NCBI GenBank assembly: GCA_959599615.1
Contig: CAUGKA010000024.1
Location: 1-16,837 of the forward strand
DNA from: an uncultured Collinsella sp.
GTDB taxonomy: Bacteria > Actinomycetota > Coriobacteriia > Coriobacteriales > Coriobacteriaceae
Direction of reading: 5' to 3'
DNA: 16,837 bases
In this document: positions 1 through 6,884 of the stretch, one piece after another
Numbering within the stretch: the first letter of the stretch is position 1
Layout of the letters: every line of letters starts with the position of its first letter
Notes under the pieces: model-generated
Database searches by the model: none
What the model saw: the letters and a program-made list of their open reading frames with translations, nothing else
What the model was told of the DNA's origin: nothing
Position numbers and translations under genes: made by a program

Positions 1-29
1 TGCCGAGTAGGGGATAGCGTATCGCGCAA

Positions 30-69
30 AAAGCGGGGCCGCTGGCGATGTTGCCAGCGGCCCCGCTTT
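30..69. terminator. Bidirectional intrinsic terminator
   Basis: A perfect 14-bp GC-rich stem (33-46 with 53-66) encloses a 6-nt loop. It is flanked by A-tract on the left and T-tract on the right, so it can act on either strand. It lies just past the stop of the minus-strand helicase at 91. It may also close a plus-strand gene that ends before the window: a TAG occurs at 8-10, but nothing more can be said about that gene. Confidence 0.9.
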
Positions 70-90
70 GTTTCGTCCCATTGCGCCCGG

Positions 91-2772
91 CTAGTCCTCG
101 AGCAGGTCCTCGATAAAGCCGACACGGTAGTTCTTGAAGATTACCTCGCCGCCGTCTTGCGTGGCGTCCAGATCGACATCGCCCATGATGCCAAAATCGT
201 GGTCGCCATCCTCGTCAGCAAAGATCTGGTGCACGTGCCATACGTGCGCGGTCTTCTCGTCGGACTCGTCGATGGAAAACATCGCGGCGCTGCGGGCGTC
301 TCCGTCGGTGAAGATTTCCTCGTGCTGCTCATGGTAGGCATCGAGCGCCTTTTGCCAGCGGATCTCGCTCATGCCCCAGTCGTCGTCGAGCTCGCCCAGG
401 TCGCGCACGTGCTCGCGGGCGGCAAGGGTCACGCGGCGGAAGAGCGCGTTGCGCACCAGCAGCGTGCAGCCGCGGCGATCCGCCACGACCTCGTCGATGC
501 CCTGCGGCGGCGCGGCGTCGAGGGCTGCCGGGTTGCCGGCGTTCTCCCACTCGTCCACCAGGCTCGAGTCGACCGAGCGCACCACAAAGCCGAGCCACGA
601 AATGATGTCACGCAAGCGCTCATCGCGCTTCTCAATGGGCACGGTGCGATCGAGGGAACGGTAGGCCTCGGCTAGGTAGCGCAGCAGAATGCCCTCGGAG
701 CGGGCGATGCCGAGCTTTTGGATATAGCCCTTAAAGTCACTCGCGCTTTCCAGCATGTCGCGCAGGACACTCTTGGGCGAGAGCTGGTAGTCGTTGGCCC
801 AGGGTACTTCCTGGCAGTACTTGTCAAAGGCGGCGTCGAGCAAATCCTCGAGCGGTTTTTCGTACGTGACGTCCTGAATACGCTCCAGACGCTCCTCATA
901 CTCAATGCCGTCGGCCTTCATCTCGGCCATGGCGCAGTCGCGCGCGGCGCGCTCCTGTGCGCGCAATACCTGCTTGGGGTCCTCGAGCGTAGCCTCGACC
1001 ATCGAGATGAGGTCCATGGTATAGGTCTCGCTCTCGGGATCGAGCAACTCCAGCGCGGCAAGCAAAAACGGCGAGAGCGGCTGGTCGAGCGCAAAGTCCT
1101 CGGGCAGGTCGACCGTCAGCGCGTAGTCGATGTCCGGCGCGGCGTCAGCCGGAGCGTCGGGTGCGGGCGGCACTTCGGTGCGAACGACGACGCCGGAATC
1201 GATGAGCGTGGCGAATATTTCGTCGGCGCGAACCTCGAGCTTAGCCTTTTCCTCGGGCGTTTGCAGGCTTGTCTCGATGAGGTCGTGCACGCGGGCGCGA
1301 GCGTCGCCGCCCTGCTCGACCACGCTAATCACCATGGAGTGTGTGATGCGAAGGCGCGGCTTGAGCGTTTCGGGCTGCGTCTCGATCAGGCGCTCAAAGG
1401 TCTGCTTGTTCCAGGTGACAAAGCCCTCGGGGGCCTTCTTCTTTTTAATCTTGCGGAGCTTCTTGGGGTCGTCGCCCGCCTTGGCCATAAGCTTGGCATT
1501 CTCGATCTCGTGCTCGGGTGCCTCGGCAATCACCATGCCCTCGGTATCGAAGCCCGAGCGGCCGGCGCGACCGGCAATCTGATGGAACTCACGGGCGCGC
1601 AGACGACGCATCTTGTAGCCATCGAACTTGGTGAGCGCGGTGAGCACCACGGTGTGGATGGGTACGTTGATGCCGACGCCGAGCGTATCGGTGCCGCAGA
1701 TGACGGGCAACAGACCCTGCTGCGCCAAGCGCTCGACAAGCAGGCGATAGCGCGGCAACATGCCAGCATGGTGCACGCCGACGCCGCATCCAAGCAGACG
1801 TTTGAGAATCTTACCAAAGGCCGTGGAAAAGCTCGTTCCCTTTGCCGCTTCTTTGATGGCCTCGCGCTGCTCCTTGCTGGCGATGCCAAAATTGGCGAGC
1901 GACTGTGCCGTCGCAAGGGCAGCATCCTGGCTAAAGTGCACGATATAGAGCGGGGCCTCGCCTCGGCGCATGGCGAGCTCGACCGTGCCCTCGAGGGAGG
2001 TTGTCACATAGTCGTAGCTCAGCGGAACAGGACGCGGGGCGTCGACGACCAAGTCGCAAGCAGCGCCGGTGTGCTCCTCGAGTGAGGCGGCGATGGCAGT
2101 GACATCGCCGAGCGTGGCGCTCATGAGCATGAATTGCGTGTGAGGCAGGGTGAGCAGCGGCACCTGCCAGGCCCAACCGCGATCGGGGTCGGCAAAGTAG
2201 TGGAACTCGTCCATGGCGACGCAGCCAACATCGGCATCTTCGCCCTCGCGTAGTGCGTCGTTGGCGAGGATTTCTGCCGTACAGCAGATGACGGGCGCCT
2301 TGGTGTTGATATGCGTGTCGCCGGTGATCATACCGACGTTATCGCGGCCGAGCACCTGCACAAGGTCGAAAAACTTCTCGCTGACCAGAGCCTTGATGGG
2401 GGCCGTGTAATAGCAGCGTTTGCCCTGTGCCATGCCCATAAAGAGCATGCCCAGCGCGACAAGCGACTTGCCCGATCCGGTCGGCGTGCCCAGAATGACG
2501 TGATCGCCGGCGGCTAGATCCATGAGGGCCTCTTCCTGGTGGTCCCACAGCTCAATACCGCGATCGCTCGTCCATTCAAAGAAGCGCTCGAAGGCCTGGT
2601 CGGGCGTGAGCCACGGTTCGGGCTCGCTGCCGTCCTCGGGCTCCCACCAGGTGGGGGAGAGCGCACCGAGTGAGCCGAATTCGGCTTCGGTTCCCGTGCC
2701 GCCCGAGAATGAACTGGCGGCTCCGGCGCCGGAGACGGTGCTGGCGGCGATATCTGTCGTGGTCTGTGCCAT
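91..2772 (-). CDS. DEAD/DEAH-box SF2 helicase with DUF3516 C-terminal region
   Basis: This 893-residue protein is an ATP-dependent nucleic-acid helicase, likely acting on RNA or DNA in the cytoplasm. A low-complexity Gly/Ala/Ser/Thr stretch of about 40 residues comes first. The SF2 motifs follow in order: Walker A GTPTGSGKS (95-103), DEFH (188-191), SAT (218-220) and motif VI QIAGRAGR (398-404). The arrangement is Ski2-like. After about residue 430, a Lys-rich segment (KKKK) leads into a long helical tail that matches my memory of the actinobacterial DUF3516 extension. The ATG at 2772 has only a weak purine-rich GAGAGAAAG upstream. A CATAAT -10-like hexamer (2806-2811) could start its own transcript, but I see no good -35. 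A strong terminator follows the stop. The substrate is unknown. The family call is confident; a role in RNA processing is inference from Ski2 relatives. Confidence 0.9.
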   Translation of the reverse strand: MAQTTTDIAASTVSGAGAASSFSGGTGTEAEFGSLGALSPTWWEPEDGSEPEPWLTPDQAFERFFEWTSDRGIELWDHQEEALMDLAAGDHVILGTPTGSGKSLVALGMLFMGMAQGKRCYYTAPIKALVSEKFFDLVQVLGRDNVGMITGDTHINTKAPVICCTAEILANDALREGEDADVGCVAMDEFHYFADPDRGWAWQVPLLTLPHTQFMLMSATLGDVTAIAASLEEHTGAACDLVVDAPRPVPLSYDYVTTSLEGTVELAMRRGEAPLYIVHFSQDAALATAQSLANFGIASKEQREAIKEAAKGTSFSTAFGKILKRLLGCGVGVHHAGMLPRYRLLVERLAQQGLLPVICGTDTLGVGINVPIHTVVLTALTKFDGYKMRRLRAREFHQIAGRAGRSGFDTEGMVIAEAPEHEIENAKLMAKAGDDPKKLRKIKKKKAPEGFVTWNKQTFERLIETQPETLKPRLRITHSMVISVVEQGGDARARVHDLIETSLQTPEEKAKLEVRADEIFATLIDSGVVVRTEVPPAPDAPADAAPDIDYALTVDLPEDFALDQPLSPFLLAALELLDPESETYTMDLISMVEATLEDPKQVLRAQERAARDCAMAEMKADGIEYEERLERIQDVTYEKPLEDLLDAAFDKYCQEVPWANDYQLSPKSVLRDMLESASDFKGYIQKLGIARSEGILLRYLAEAYRSLDRTVPIEKRDERLRDIISWLGFVVRSVDSSLVDEWENAGNPAALDAAPPQGIDEVVADRRGCTLLVRNALFRRVTLAAREHVRDLGELDDDWGMSEIRWQKALDAYHEQHEEIFTDGDARSAAMFSIDESDEKTAHVWHVHQIFADEDGDHDFGIMGDVDLDATQDGGEVIFKNYRVGFIEDLLED

Positions 2773-3081
2773 GTGTTTGCTTTCTCTCGCGATTGTCCGC
2801 CAACTATTATGGCGTAGCGGCGGCGCGGGGTGCCAGCGCGAAAGAAAATGCAGGAAATGGGCGTTCTGCCCTGCCGTTTAGTGTAGTCGCTAGCCAAGTG
2901 AGTAGACTTTTTGCGATATTGCGAGCACATGACTTTTGCGCAAGGGTTCTACCTGCGGTTTTATGTTTCGCTATGCGGGCTGTGCCTGGCTATTGCAAAA
3001 AAGTCTACTCACTTAGGTTTGAGGGCCGTTCGCTGGCGCCAATTTGCGCTTGTTTGCCGACGCCGCGACCATCAGAAGCCC
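2773..3081. other. 309-bp intergenic region with inverted-repeat element
   Basis: This gap separates two minus-strand genes. It holds the probable promoter region of the helicase (CATAAT at 2806-2811, weak), a 119-bp inverted-repeat element (2896-3014) and about 65 bp downstream of the methyltransferase stop with only weak hairpin potential. No credible small gene was found: the frames open here lack ribosome binding sites and run into neighbouring genes. Confidence 0.6.
2896..3014. repeat. 119-bp element with long terminal inverted repeats
   Basis: The left arm (2896-2914, beginning AAGTGAGTAGACTTTTT) and the right arm (2995-3014, ending AAAAAAGTCTACTCACTT) are inverted copies that match over 17 bp. 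The left arm has five T where the right has six A. Similarity continues imperfectly inward, with GCGAGCACA against the reverse complement of TGTGCCTGG. The element could therefore fold as one long hairpin. It resembles an intergenic palindromic or MITE-like repeat, or a processed transcription terminator. No transposase is encoded. Confidence 0.75.
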
Positions 3082-3921
3082 CTAGGACTCTTGCGGCAGG
3101 CGCTTCTTGCCTTTGCGGGCGCGGTTTCTAAAGTTCTCGACGGCCTCTTCCATGCCCAGAGGTACATAGGTGAGCTCATCGAGGTTTTCGGGCAGGTAGC
3201 AGGCAAGGCTTTGCTCCTGCGCGCGGCCCGCCGCGAGCTGTTCATTGCTGGGCTGCGCGCCGGGTGTGGCGCAAATGCCATAGACGACGGCACCCATCTC
3301 GCGCGTGCGGCATTCGTACTCGGTCTCGGGATGCTCGGGATGGTCGCGGCGGACGTCGTCGCTTACCCAAAGCGTGTCGTAGCCGGCCGCGGCAAACTGC
3401 CCCAGGGCGTAGTCGCGCAATGGCTTACTGTCGGTTCGCAGTGTGACGGTGGCGCCGGCTGAAAAGAGCGGGCGGTAGAGCATCAGATGGTCGACATGGA
3501 CGAGTCGTTTTTTGGCGTACTTGGCCTTGGGCTGCGGCGTGGGAAAGTTAATGGTAATGGCATCGAGCTCGCCTGCGGCAAACAGCTGCGGCAGCGATGC
3601 GGCGCCTCGGGGCAGGACGAGTGCGTTGGACAGCTCCTGCTCGCAGATTTTCTGTGCGGCATAGGCGATGCAGATGGGCTCCTGGTCCATACCGATAAAG
3701 AGGGTGTTTGGCTCGTGGGCCGCGCGCTCTACAAGGTACGTTCCCTTGCCACAGCCAAGATCCAGGTGAAGGTGTTCGAAGGGCTTGCTGCCAACTGGCG
3801 CGCAAGCCTCGCGCCAATCTCCGGCATAGGCCTCGGGGTTCGTCTCAATCGCATCGGCGTAGCGCTCCAGGCGCTCCTCGAGCACAAAGTTCTTAGGCGT
3901 GCGAACGTGGACGGCTCCCAT
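3082..3921 (-). CDS. trmB: TrmB-family tRNA (guanine-N7-)-methyltransferase, divergent
   Basis: This 279-residue SAM-dependent methyltransferase is expected to place N7-methylguanosine at position 46 of the tRNA variable loop. The SAM motif HLDLGCGKG lies at 52-60, followed by an acidic residue in FIGMDQE (76-81). A TrmB-like signature then reads NFPTPQPK (125-132) with a basic stretch AKYAKKRL, and TEYE (200-203) matches the family's TxxE motif. The usual signature is FPDPWPK, so the Asp and Trp are replaced by Thr and Gln. That is unusual and might alter activity. The Lys/Arg-rich C-terminus (RNRARKGKKRLP) could bind RNA. The ATG start has AAGGAG (3926-3931) four bases upstream. It lies 116 bp downstream of the other methyltransferase gene and may be co-transcribed with it. 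Fold and family are good; the exact substrate is less certain. Confidence 0.82.
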   Translation of the reverse strand: MGAVHVRTPKNFVLEERLERYADAIETNPEAYAGDWREACAPVGSKPFEHLHLDLGCGKGTYLVERAAHEPNTLFIGMDQEPICIAYAAQKICEQELSNALVLPRGAASLPQLFAAGELDAITINFPTPQPKAKYAKKRLVHVDHLMLYRPLFSAGATVTLRTDSKPLRDYALGQFAAAGYDTLWVSDDVRRDHPEHPETEYECRTREMGAVVYGICATPGAQPSNEQLAAGRAQEQSLACYLPENLDELTYVPLGMEEAVENFRNRARKGKKRLPQES

Positions 3922-4037
3922 GAGGCTCCTTGGTCATACGTATGGAACGCATGGCTGCACGTTCCGGTGATGGGTTAGAAGGGGGCGATTTGCCCTAAAA
4001 TTGCGGCGGTCAAGCACGGTATCCCGCGTGCCGATGC

Positions 4038-4910
4038 CTACAGGCGCTTGAGAATCACGTAACGGTTGAGCTCGCCGCTGCGACCGTCGGCATGGAAGCG
4101 CTCAAGCTCGCGCACGGGGACCTCGCCGCTCTTGTAGAATGTGCGCACGCCGCGCACCAGGTCGGTGATCTGCTGATCGTCAAAGTGATGGCAATAGCGG
4201 TAGGCGTGGCGGTCGTTTTGCCAGCCAATGAGGTGGTCGCCGGCTTCAAACTGCGCGGAATCGTAACTTTCAAACGGCGGGGTGAGCTCGGCGCGGGCTT
4301 CGGCGCGAACGGCCTTGCGCGCCATGCGCTCGTCGTTCATAAACTCCCAAAAGCTGATGGCGATGATGCCGCCTGGGCGCGTCTGGCGCACCAGGGCGTC
4401 GAGCACGCGTACGCGGTACTCGCACGACGGCACGTGGTGCATAAAGCCAAAGCAGACCGAGATGTCGGCGAGCGGGGCGTCGAAAAGCACGTCGGGTGTC
4501 TCGGCGGGGTTGAGCTTCATGAGGGCATCGAGTACGTCGAGTTCCTGGAAGTGCAGGTTGGGAATGCGCAGGGCGTGACCGTGCGCATCGATAGCCAAAT
4601 CCTGACACGAGTCAACACCATAGAACTCAAACGGGCAACTGGCATCTGCCGAGGGGTTTGCGCCGTCGACGCCCTTGGCGGAAAGTGCGCCGCCGGCGGC
4701 AAAGTTCTCGAATCGCATGTTGCCGCAGGCAAGATCGAAGACGCGGACGGGATGCTCGATCGTGGCGACGTCGAGCTGCTCGAGCGCTATGTCCATGGTG
4801 CGTACCCAGCCGGGCCACGGTGCCTGGCGCGTATCGGAGAAGGAGGCGGAGTGCTCGCGATAGAACGTATTGTTGAGCTGAATGAGCGATGAGGCGAAAT
4901 CGCGGTTCAC
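4038..4910 (-). CDS. Class I SAM methyltransferase, Trm9/ALKBH8-like
   Basis: This 290-residue protein is numbered from a GTG at 4910 with GGAGGGAG (4920-4927) nine bases upstream. The frame stays open to about 5045, but upstream starts have no ribosome binding site and the longest one overlaps a promoter. The N-terminus has FYREHSASFSDTRQAPWPGW (16-35), which resembles the segment that opens Trm9/ALKBH8 methyltransferases. The SAM motif FDLACGN (58-64) follows. Later motifs are FGFMHHVPS (motif IV region), TRPGGIIAISF and GDHLIGW...YRYCHHF, which recalls the Trm9 pattern of a Trp then Tyr-His-x-Phe. Trm9 enzymes methylate the 5-carboxymethyl group on wobble uridine of tRNA. That function here is inference from motifs; a generic small-molecule or other methyltransferase is the alternative. 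An Elp3 gene lies 2 kb away. Confidence 0.75.
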   Translation of the reverse strand: MNRDFASSLIQLNNTFYREHSASFSDTRQAPWPGWVRTMDIALEQLDVATIEHPVRVFDLACGNMRFENFAAGGALSAKGVDGANPSADASCPFEFYGVDSCQDLAIDAHGHALRIPNLHFQELDVLDALMKLNPAETPDVLFDAPLADISVCFGFMHHVPSCEYRVRVLDALVRQTRPGGIIAISFWEFMNDERMARKAVRAEARAELTPPFESYDSAQFEAGDHLIGWQNDRHAYRYCHHFDDQQITDLVRGVRTFYKSGEVPVRELERFHADGRSGELNRYVILKRL

Positions 4911-4919
4911 GGCGCGGAA

Positions 4920-4927
4920 CTCCCTCC
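4920..4927 (-). promoter_or_regulatory. Ribosome binding site fixing the GTG start at 4910
   Basis: On the minus strand GGAGGGAG ends nine bases before GTG. No comparable site precedes the in-frame ATG at 4958 or the TTG at 5045, so this site decides the start of the Trm9-like methyltransferase gene. Confidence 0.7.
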
Positions 4928-5030
4928 GTTGGCGGTGCGGAATAAACAGTACGACCATACTACCGTTAACGCCGCAACGGGGACAACCGAGCTGCGGGTC
5001 ATTGCTTTGTTTGGACACATTTCCGCAGCT

Positions 5031-5059
5031 CATATATGCCCGCAACCGCCGGTTGTCAA
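5031..5059 (-). promoter_or_regulatory. Sigma-70-type promoter for the methyltransferase gene
   Basis: On the minus strand a perfect -35 TTGACA (5054-5059) is followed after exactly 17 bp by TATATG (5031-5036), a 4/6 match to the -10 consensus. Transcription would begin near 5024. This leaves an untranslated leader of about 110 nt before the GTG at 4910 and rules out starts at 5045 and 5033. Confidence 0.7.
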
Positions 5060-5118
5060 AAATCTCACTAGAATAGGTGGCATGCTTTTGGCGGTGGCGG
5101 ATAGATTTTTAACTGTGC

Positions 5119-5128
5119 AAGGCGCCTT
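5119..5128. promoter_or_regulatory. Palindrome AAGGCGCCTT, possible operator
   Basis: A perfect 10-bp palindrome lies about 50 bp before the start of the HTH gene, in the 267-bp space between divergent genes. It could be a binding site for the XRE regulator itself, but a palindrome this short can occur by chance. No convincing plus-strand promoter was found around it. Confidence 0.25.
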
Positions 5129-5177
5129 AAGAACAAAAACGGTCCGGCGGTACGGCTGGCATCGCATAGGAGGAACC

Positions 5178-5891
5178 ATGAATGTAGAAACTGCGCAGCG
5201 GCTCGCCGACCTTCGTCGCAGCAAGGGTTTTAGCCAAGAAGGGCTGGCGCGAAAGCTGGGGCTGTCGCGCCAGGCGGTCAGTAAATGGGAGCGTGCGGAG
5301 AGCTCGCCCGATACCGAGAACCTGATCTCGCTCGCAAAACTCTATGGCGTGAGTTTGGACGAGCTCCTTAATCCGAGCGATGAGATCGAGGACGATATCG
5401 AGTTTGAGAACGAGGACCGCGCCCGTCAGCGCGAGGCCGAGGCGGCGGAGCGCGCCCGTACCCATGAGGCAGCGGCACGTGCTACCGAGGCGGCAACACA
5501 GGCGAGTGATGCCGCCGCCAAGGCGGCGCAAGCGGCAAGCTGGAGCGCGCAGGCCGCCAATGCCGCTACGGCGCAGGTGACGAGTGGCGGCGCAGCTGGC
5601 TCGACTCCGGTGAAAGGTCCGTTCCAGTCGTTTCCGTATTGGGCCGTGTGCTGGCTGCTGTTCTTTTTGCTGATGTTCCTGTTTGGTGGCTCCTTTGCCG
5701 CGCTGATCTTCTTTACAATCCCCATCTATCACTGGGTGGCGCGTGCGCTCGATGGCGATTGGGCACGCGGGGATATTCAGATTGGTCCGGCGCCGGAGGC
5801 GGCTAAGGCTCAGGATGTTTCCGCTGCGGTTGATACTGACGTGGCTTCCTCGACCGCCGCTGAGCCGAGCGCCAAAGAAGGTGATGAATGA
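5178..5891 (+). CDS. XRE-family HTH regulator with Ala-rich linker and two membrane segments
   Basis: This 237-residue protein starts at an ATG with AGGAGG four bases upstream (5168-5173). The frame is open 83 codons further up, but nothing supports an earlier start. Residues 1-65 form an HTH_3/Cro-CI domain: SQEGLARKLGLS, then RQAVSKWERA, ending in LYGVSLDELL. An acidic hinge (69-80) follows. Next is an Ala/Glu/Arg-rich helix of about 50 residues (85-135), possibly coiled coil. Two adjacent hydrophobic segments lie at about 153-171 and 172-188, and the tail is soluble. It probably sits in the inner membrane with the DNA-binding domain in the cytoplasm. Its stop overlaps the next start as ATGA, so the two genes are translationally coupled. 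A role in sensing envelope state is inference. Confidence 0.88.
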   Translation: MNVETAQRLADLRRSKGFSQEGLARKLGLSRQAVSKWERAESSPDTENLISLAKLYGVSLDELLNPSDEIEDDIEFENEDRARQREAEAAERARTHEAAARATEAATQASDAAAKAAQAASWSAQAANAATAQVTSGGAAGSTPVKGPFQSFPYWAVCWLLFFLLMFLFGGSFAALIFFTIPIYHWVARALDGDWARGDIQIGPAPEAAKAQDVSAAVDTDVASSTAAEPSAKEGDE

Positions 5892-6787
5892 TGAAGCTCT
5901 CGCATGAGTCCAAGGTCCGCCTGGGCGTCGGTATCGGAGCGTTCGTGCTCATCATCGGGCTTATCTTTGGCACTTCGCGGATATTGTTTCATTTTGATGG
6001 CCCGTGGGATCTCGGCGATATTGCATCCGGTTTGTCCGGTATGGACGATGTGGTTGACGGGGACGATTCTTTGGATGGCGGTAACTATTCCGCTCAGTCT
6101 AGGCAGCTTTCGAGCGAAACGTTTGATGCCGACTCATTCCAGTCCCTTGACCTGGATGTGACATCGGGTGAGGTTGAGATCAAGTGCGTTTCCGGCGGGC
6201 AGGTGCGTGTCATCGAGAGCGGTCGTGTTGCAAAGGGGGTAGCTACCTACGATGCTGCCACTCAGAATCTGGCCGAGGTTAAGGGTTCTGCGCTCAAGAT
6301 TCGCCAGTTCGATTGCGATGACGAGCGCGCCATTGACCGCACGGTTACCGTCGAACTGCCGCGCGAAGTTGCCGATAACATGGTGGGCATTACAGCGAAT
6401 GTAGGATCGGGCGATCTGACGGTCACGGACATTGCGTGTCATGACGTCAACCTGACTTTGGACTCGGGAGACATCGAGTTTGCGGGTACTGTAACCGACA
6501 CCCTGAATGCCAAGGTAGGTTCGGGCGATGTGACGTTCGAGCTCTACCAGGCCCCCGCGAAGTCTATGGACGTAAGCGTGGACTCGGGCGATGTGGAGAT
6601 AACGGTTCCGAACTCTACGGGCTTTAAGGCGAGCCTCACCGTGGGCAGCGGTGACTTCGAGAGCGATTTCCTTCCGCTTGGCTACGATGGCGAGACCATA
6701 TTGAATCTTGAATTCGACAACGGTGATAAGTCTGCCACGTATCGTTTTAAGGTCGGTTCGGGCGACATGTCGTTCGATCCGGAGTGA
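5888..6787 (+). CDS. Membrane-anchored DUF4097 beta-repeat protein
   Basis: This 299-residue protein has one N-terminal membrane segment (about 12-30), an acidic Asp/Gly-rich spacer (about 41-66) and then a repetitive beta domain. A short motif of the form xSGDxxx recurs at about residues 92, 173, 192, 211, 232, 253 and 290, with most copies roughly 20 residues apart, and a DNGD variant lies at 278. This fits the DUF4097 family of right-handed beta-repeat proteins, which are commonly found beside regulators in Gram-positive bacteria. It most likely faces the outside. Two ATGs are possible (5888 and 5891); the first overlaps the upstream stop. A strong terminator follows. No enzymatic residues are evident, so its function is unknown and a scaffold or sensor role is only a guess. 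Confidence 0.85.
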   Translation: MMKLSHESKVRLGVGIGAFVLIIGLIFGTSRILFHFDGPWDLGDIASGLSGMDDVVDGDDSLDGGNYSAQSRQLSSETFDADSFQSLDLDVTSGEVEIKCVSGGQVRVIESGRVAKGVATYDAATQNLAEVKGSALKIRQFDCDDERAIDRTVTVELPREVADNMVGITANVGSGDLTVTDIACHDVNLTLDSGDIEFAGTVTDTLNAKVGSGDVTFELYQAPAKSMDVSVDSGDVEITVPNSTGFKASLTVGSGDFESDFLPLGYDGETILNLEFDNGDKSATYRFKVGSGDMSFDPE

Positions 6788-6834
6788 CATGCGGTTTTCG
6801 GAGATCGGTGCATATAGGCATGCTCTTTGATGGA

Positions 6835-6873
6835 GGCGCCGGGGCCGTGACTGGCTCCGGCGCCTTTGCCTTT
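6835..6873 (+). terminator. Intrinsic terminator of the HTH-DUF4097 unit
   Basis: A 12-bp stem pairs GGCGCCGGGGCC (6835-6846) with GGCTCCGGCGCC (6853-6864), with one G-T wobble and a 6-nt loop. It is followed by TTTGCCTTT. It lies 48 bp past the stop of the DUF4097 gene and directly before elp3. Confidence 0.85.
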
Positions 6874-6878
6874 ACAAT
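6873..6878 (+). promoter_or_regulatory. -10 element of a possible leaderless elp3 transcript
   Basis: TACAAT (5/6 match) ends six bases before the elp3 ATG at 6885, so transcription would start at or next to the ATG. There is no Shine-Dalgarno site at normal spacing, only GGGGG one base before the start codon. The -35 region would fall inside the terminator hairpin and is not consensus-like. Confidence 0.45.
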
Positions 6879-6884
6879 GGGGGC

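Noticed and set aside
718..2085. 455-codon plus-strand open frame
   Set aside because: It lies wholly antisense to the DUF3516 helicase, whose motifs are clear. Long antisense frames are expected in GC-rich DNA, and it has no recognisable domain.
2896..3014. CRISPR array or insertion sequence
   Set aside because: Only one pair of inverted arms exists, with no regular spaced direct repeats and no transposase frame.
4911..5045. Cys-rich N-terminal extension (CPRCG) as a zinc ribbon of the methyltransferase
   Set aside because: It overlaps a good promoter and lacks a ribosome site, whereas GTG 4910 has a strong one.
4929..5177. 83-codon N-terminal extension of the HTH protein
   Set aside because: It has no good ribosome site, while AGGAGG precedes the ATG at 5178 and the HTH domain begins directly there.
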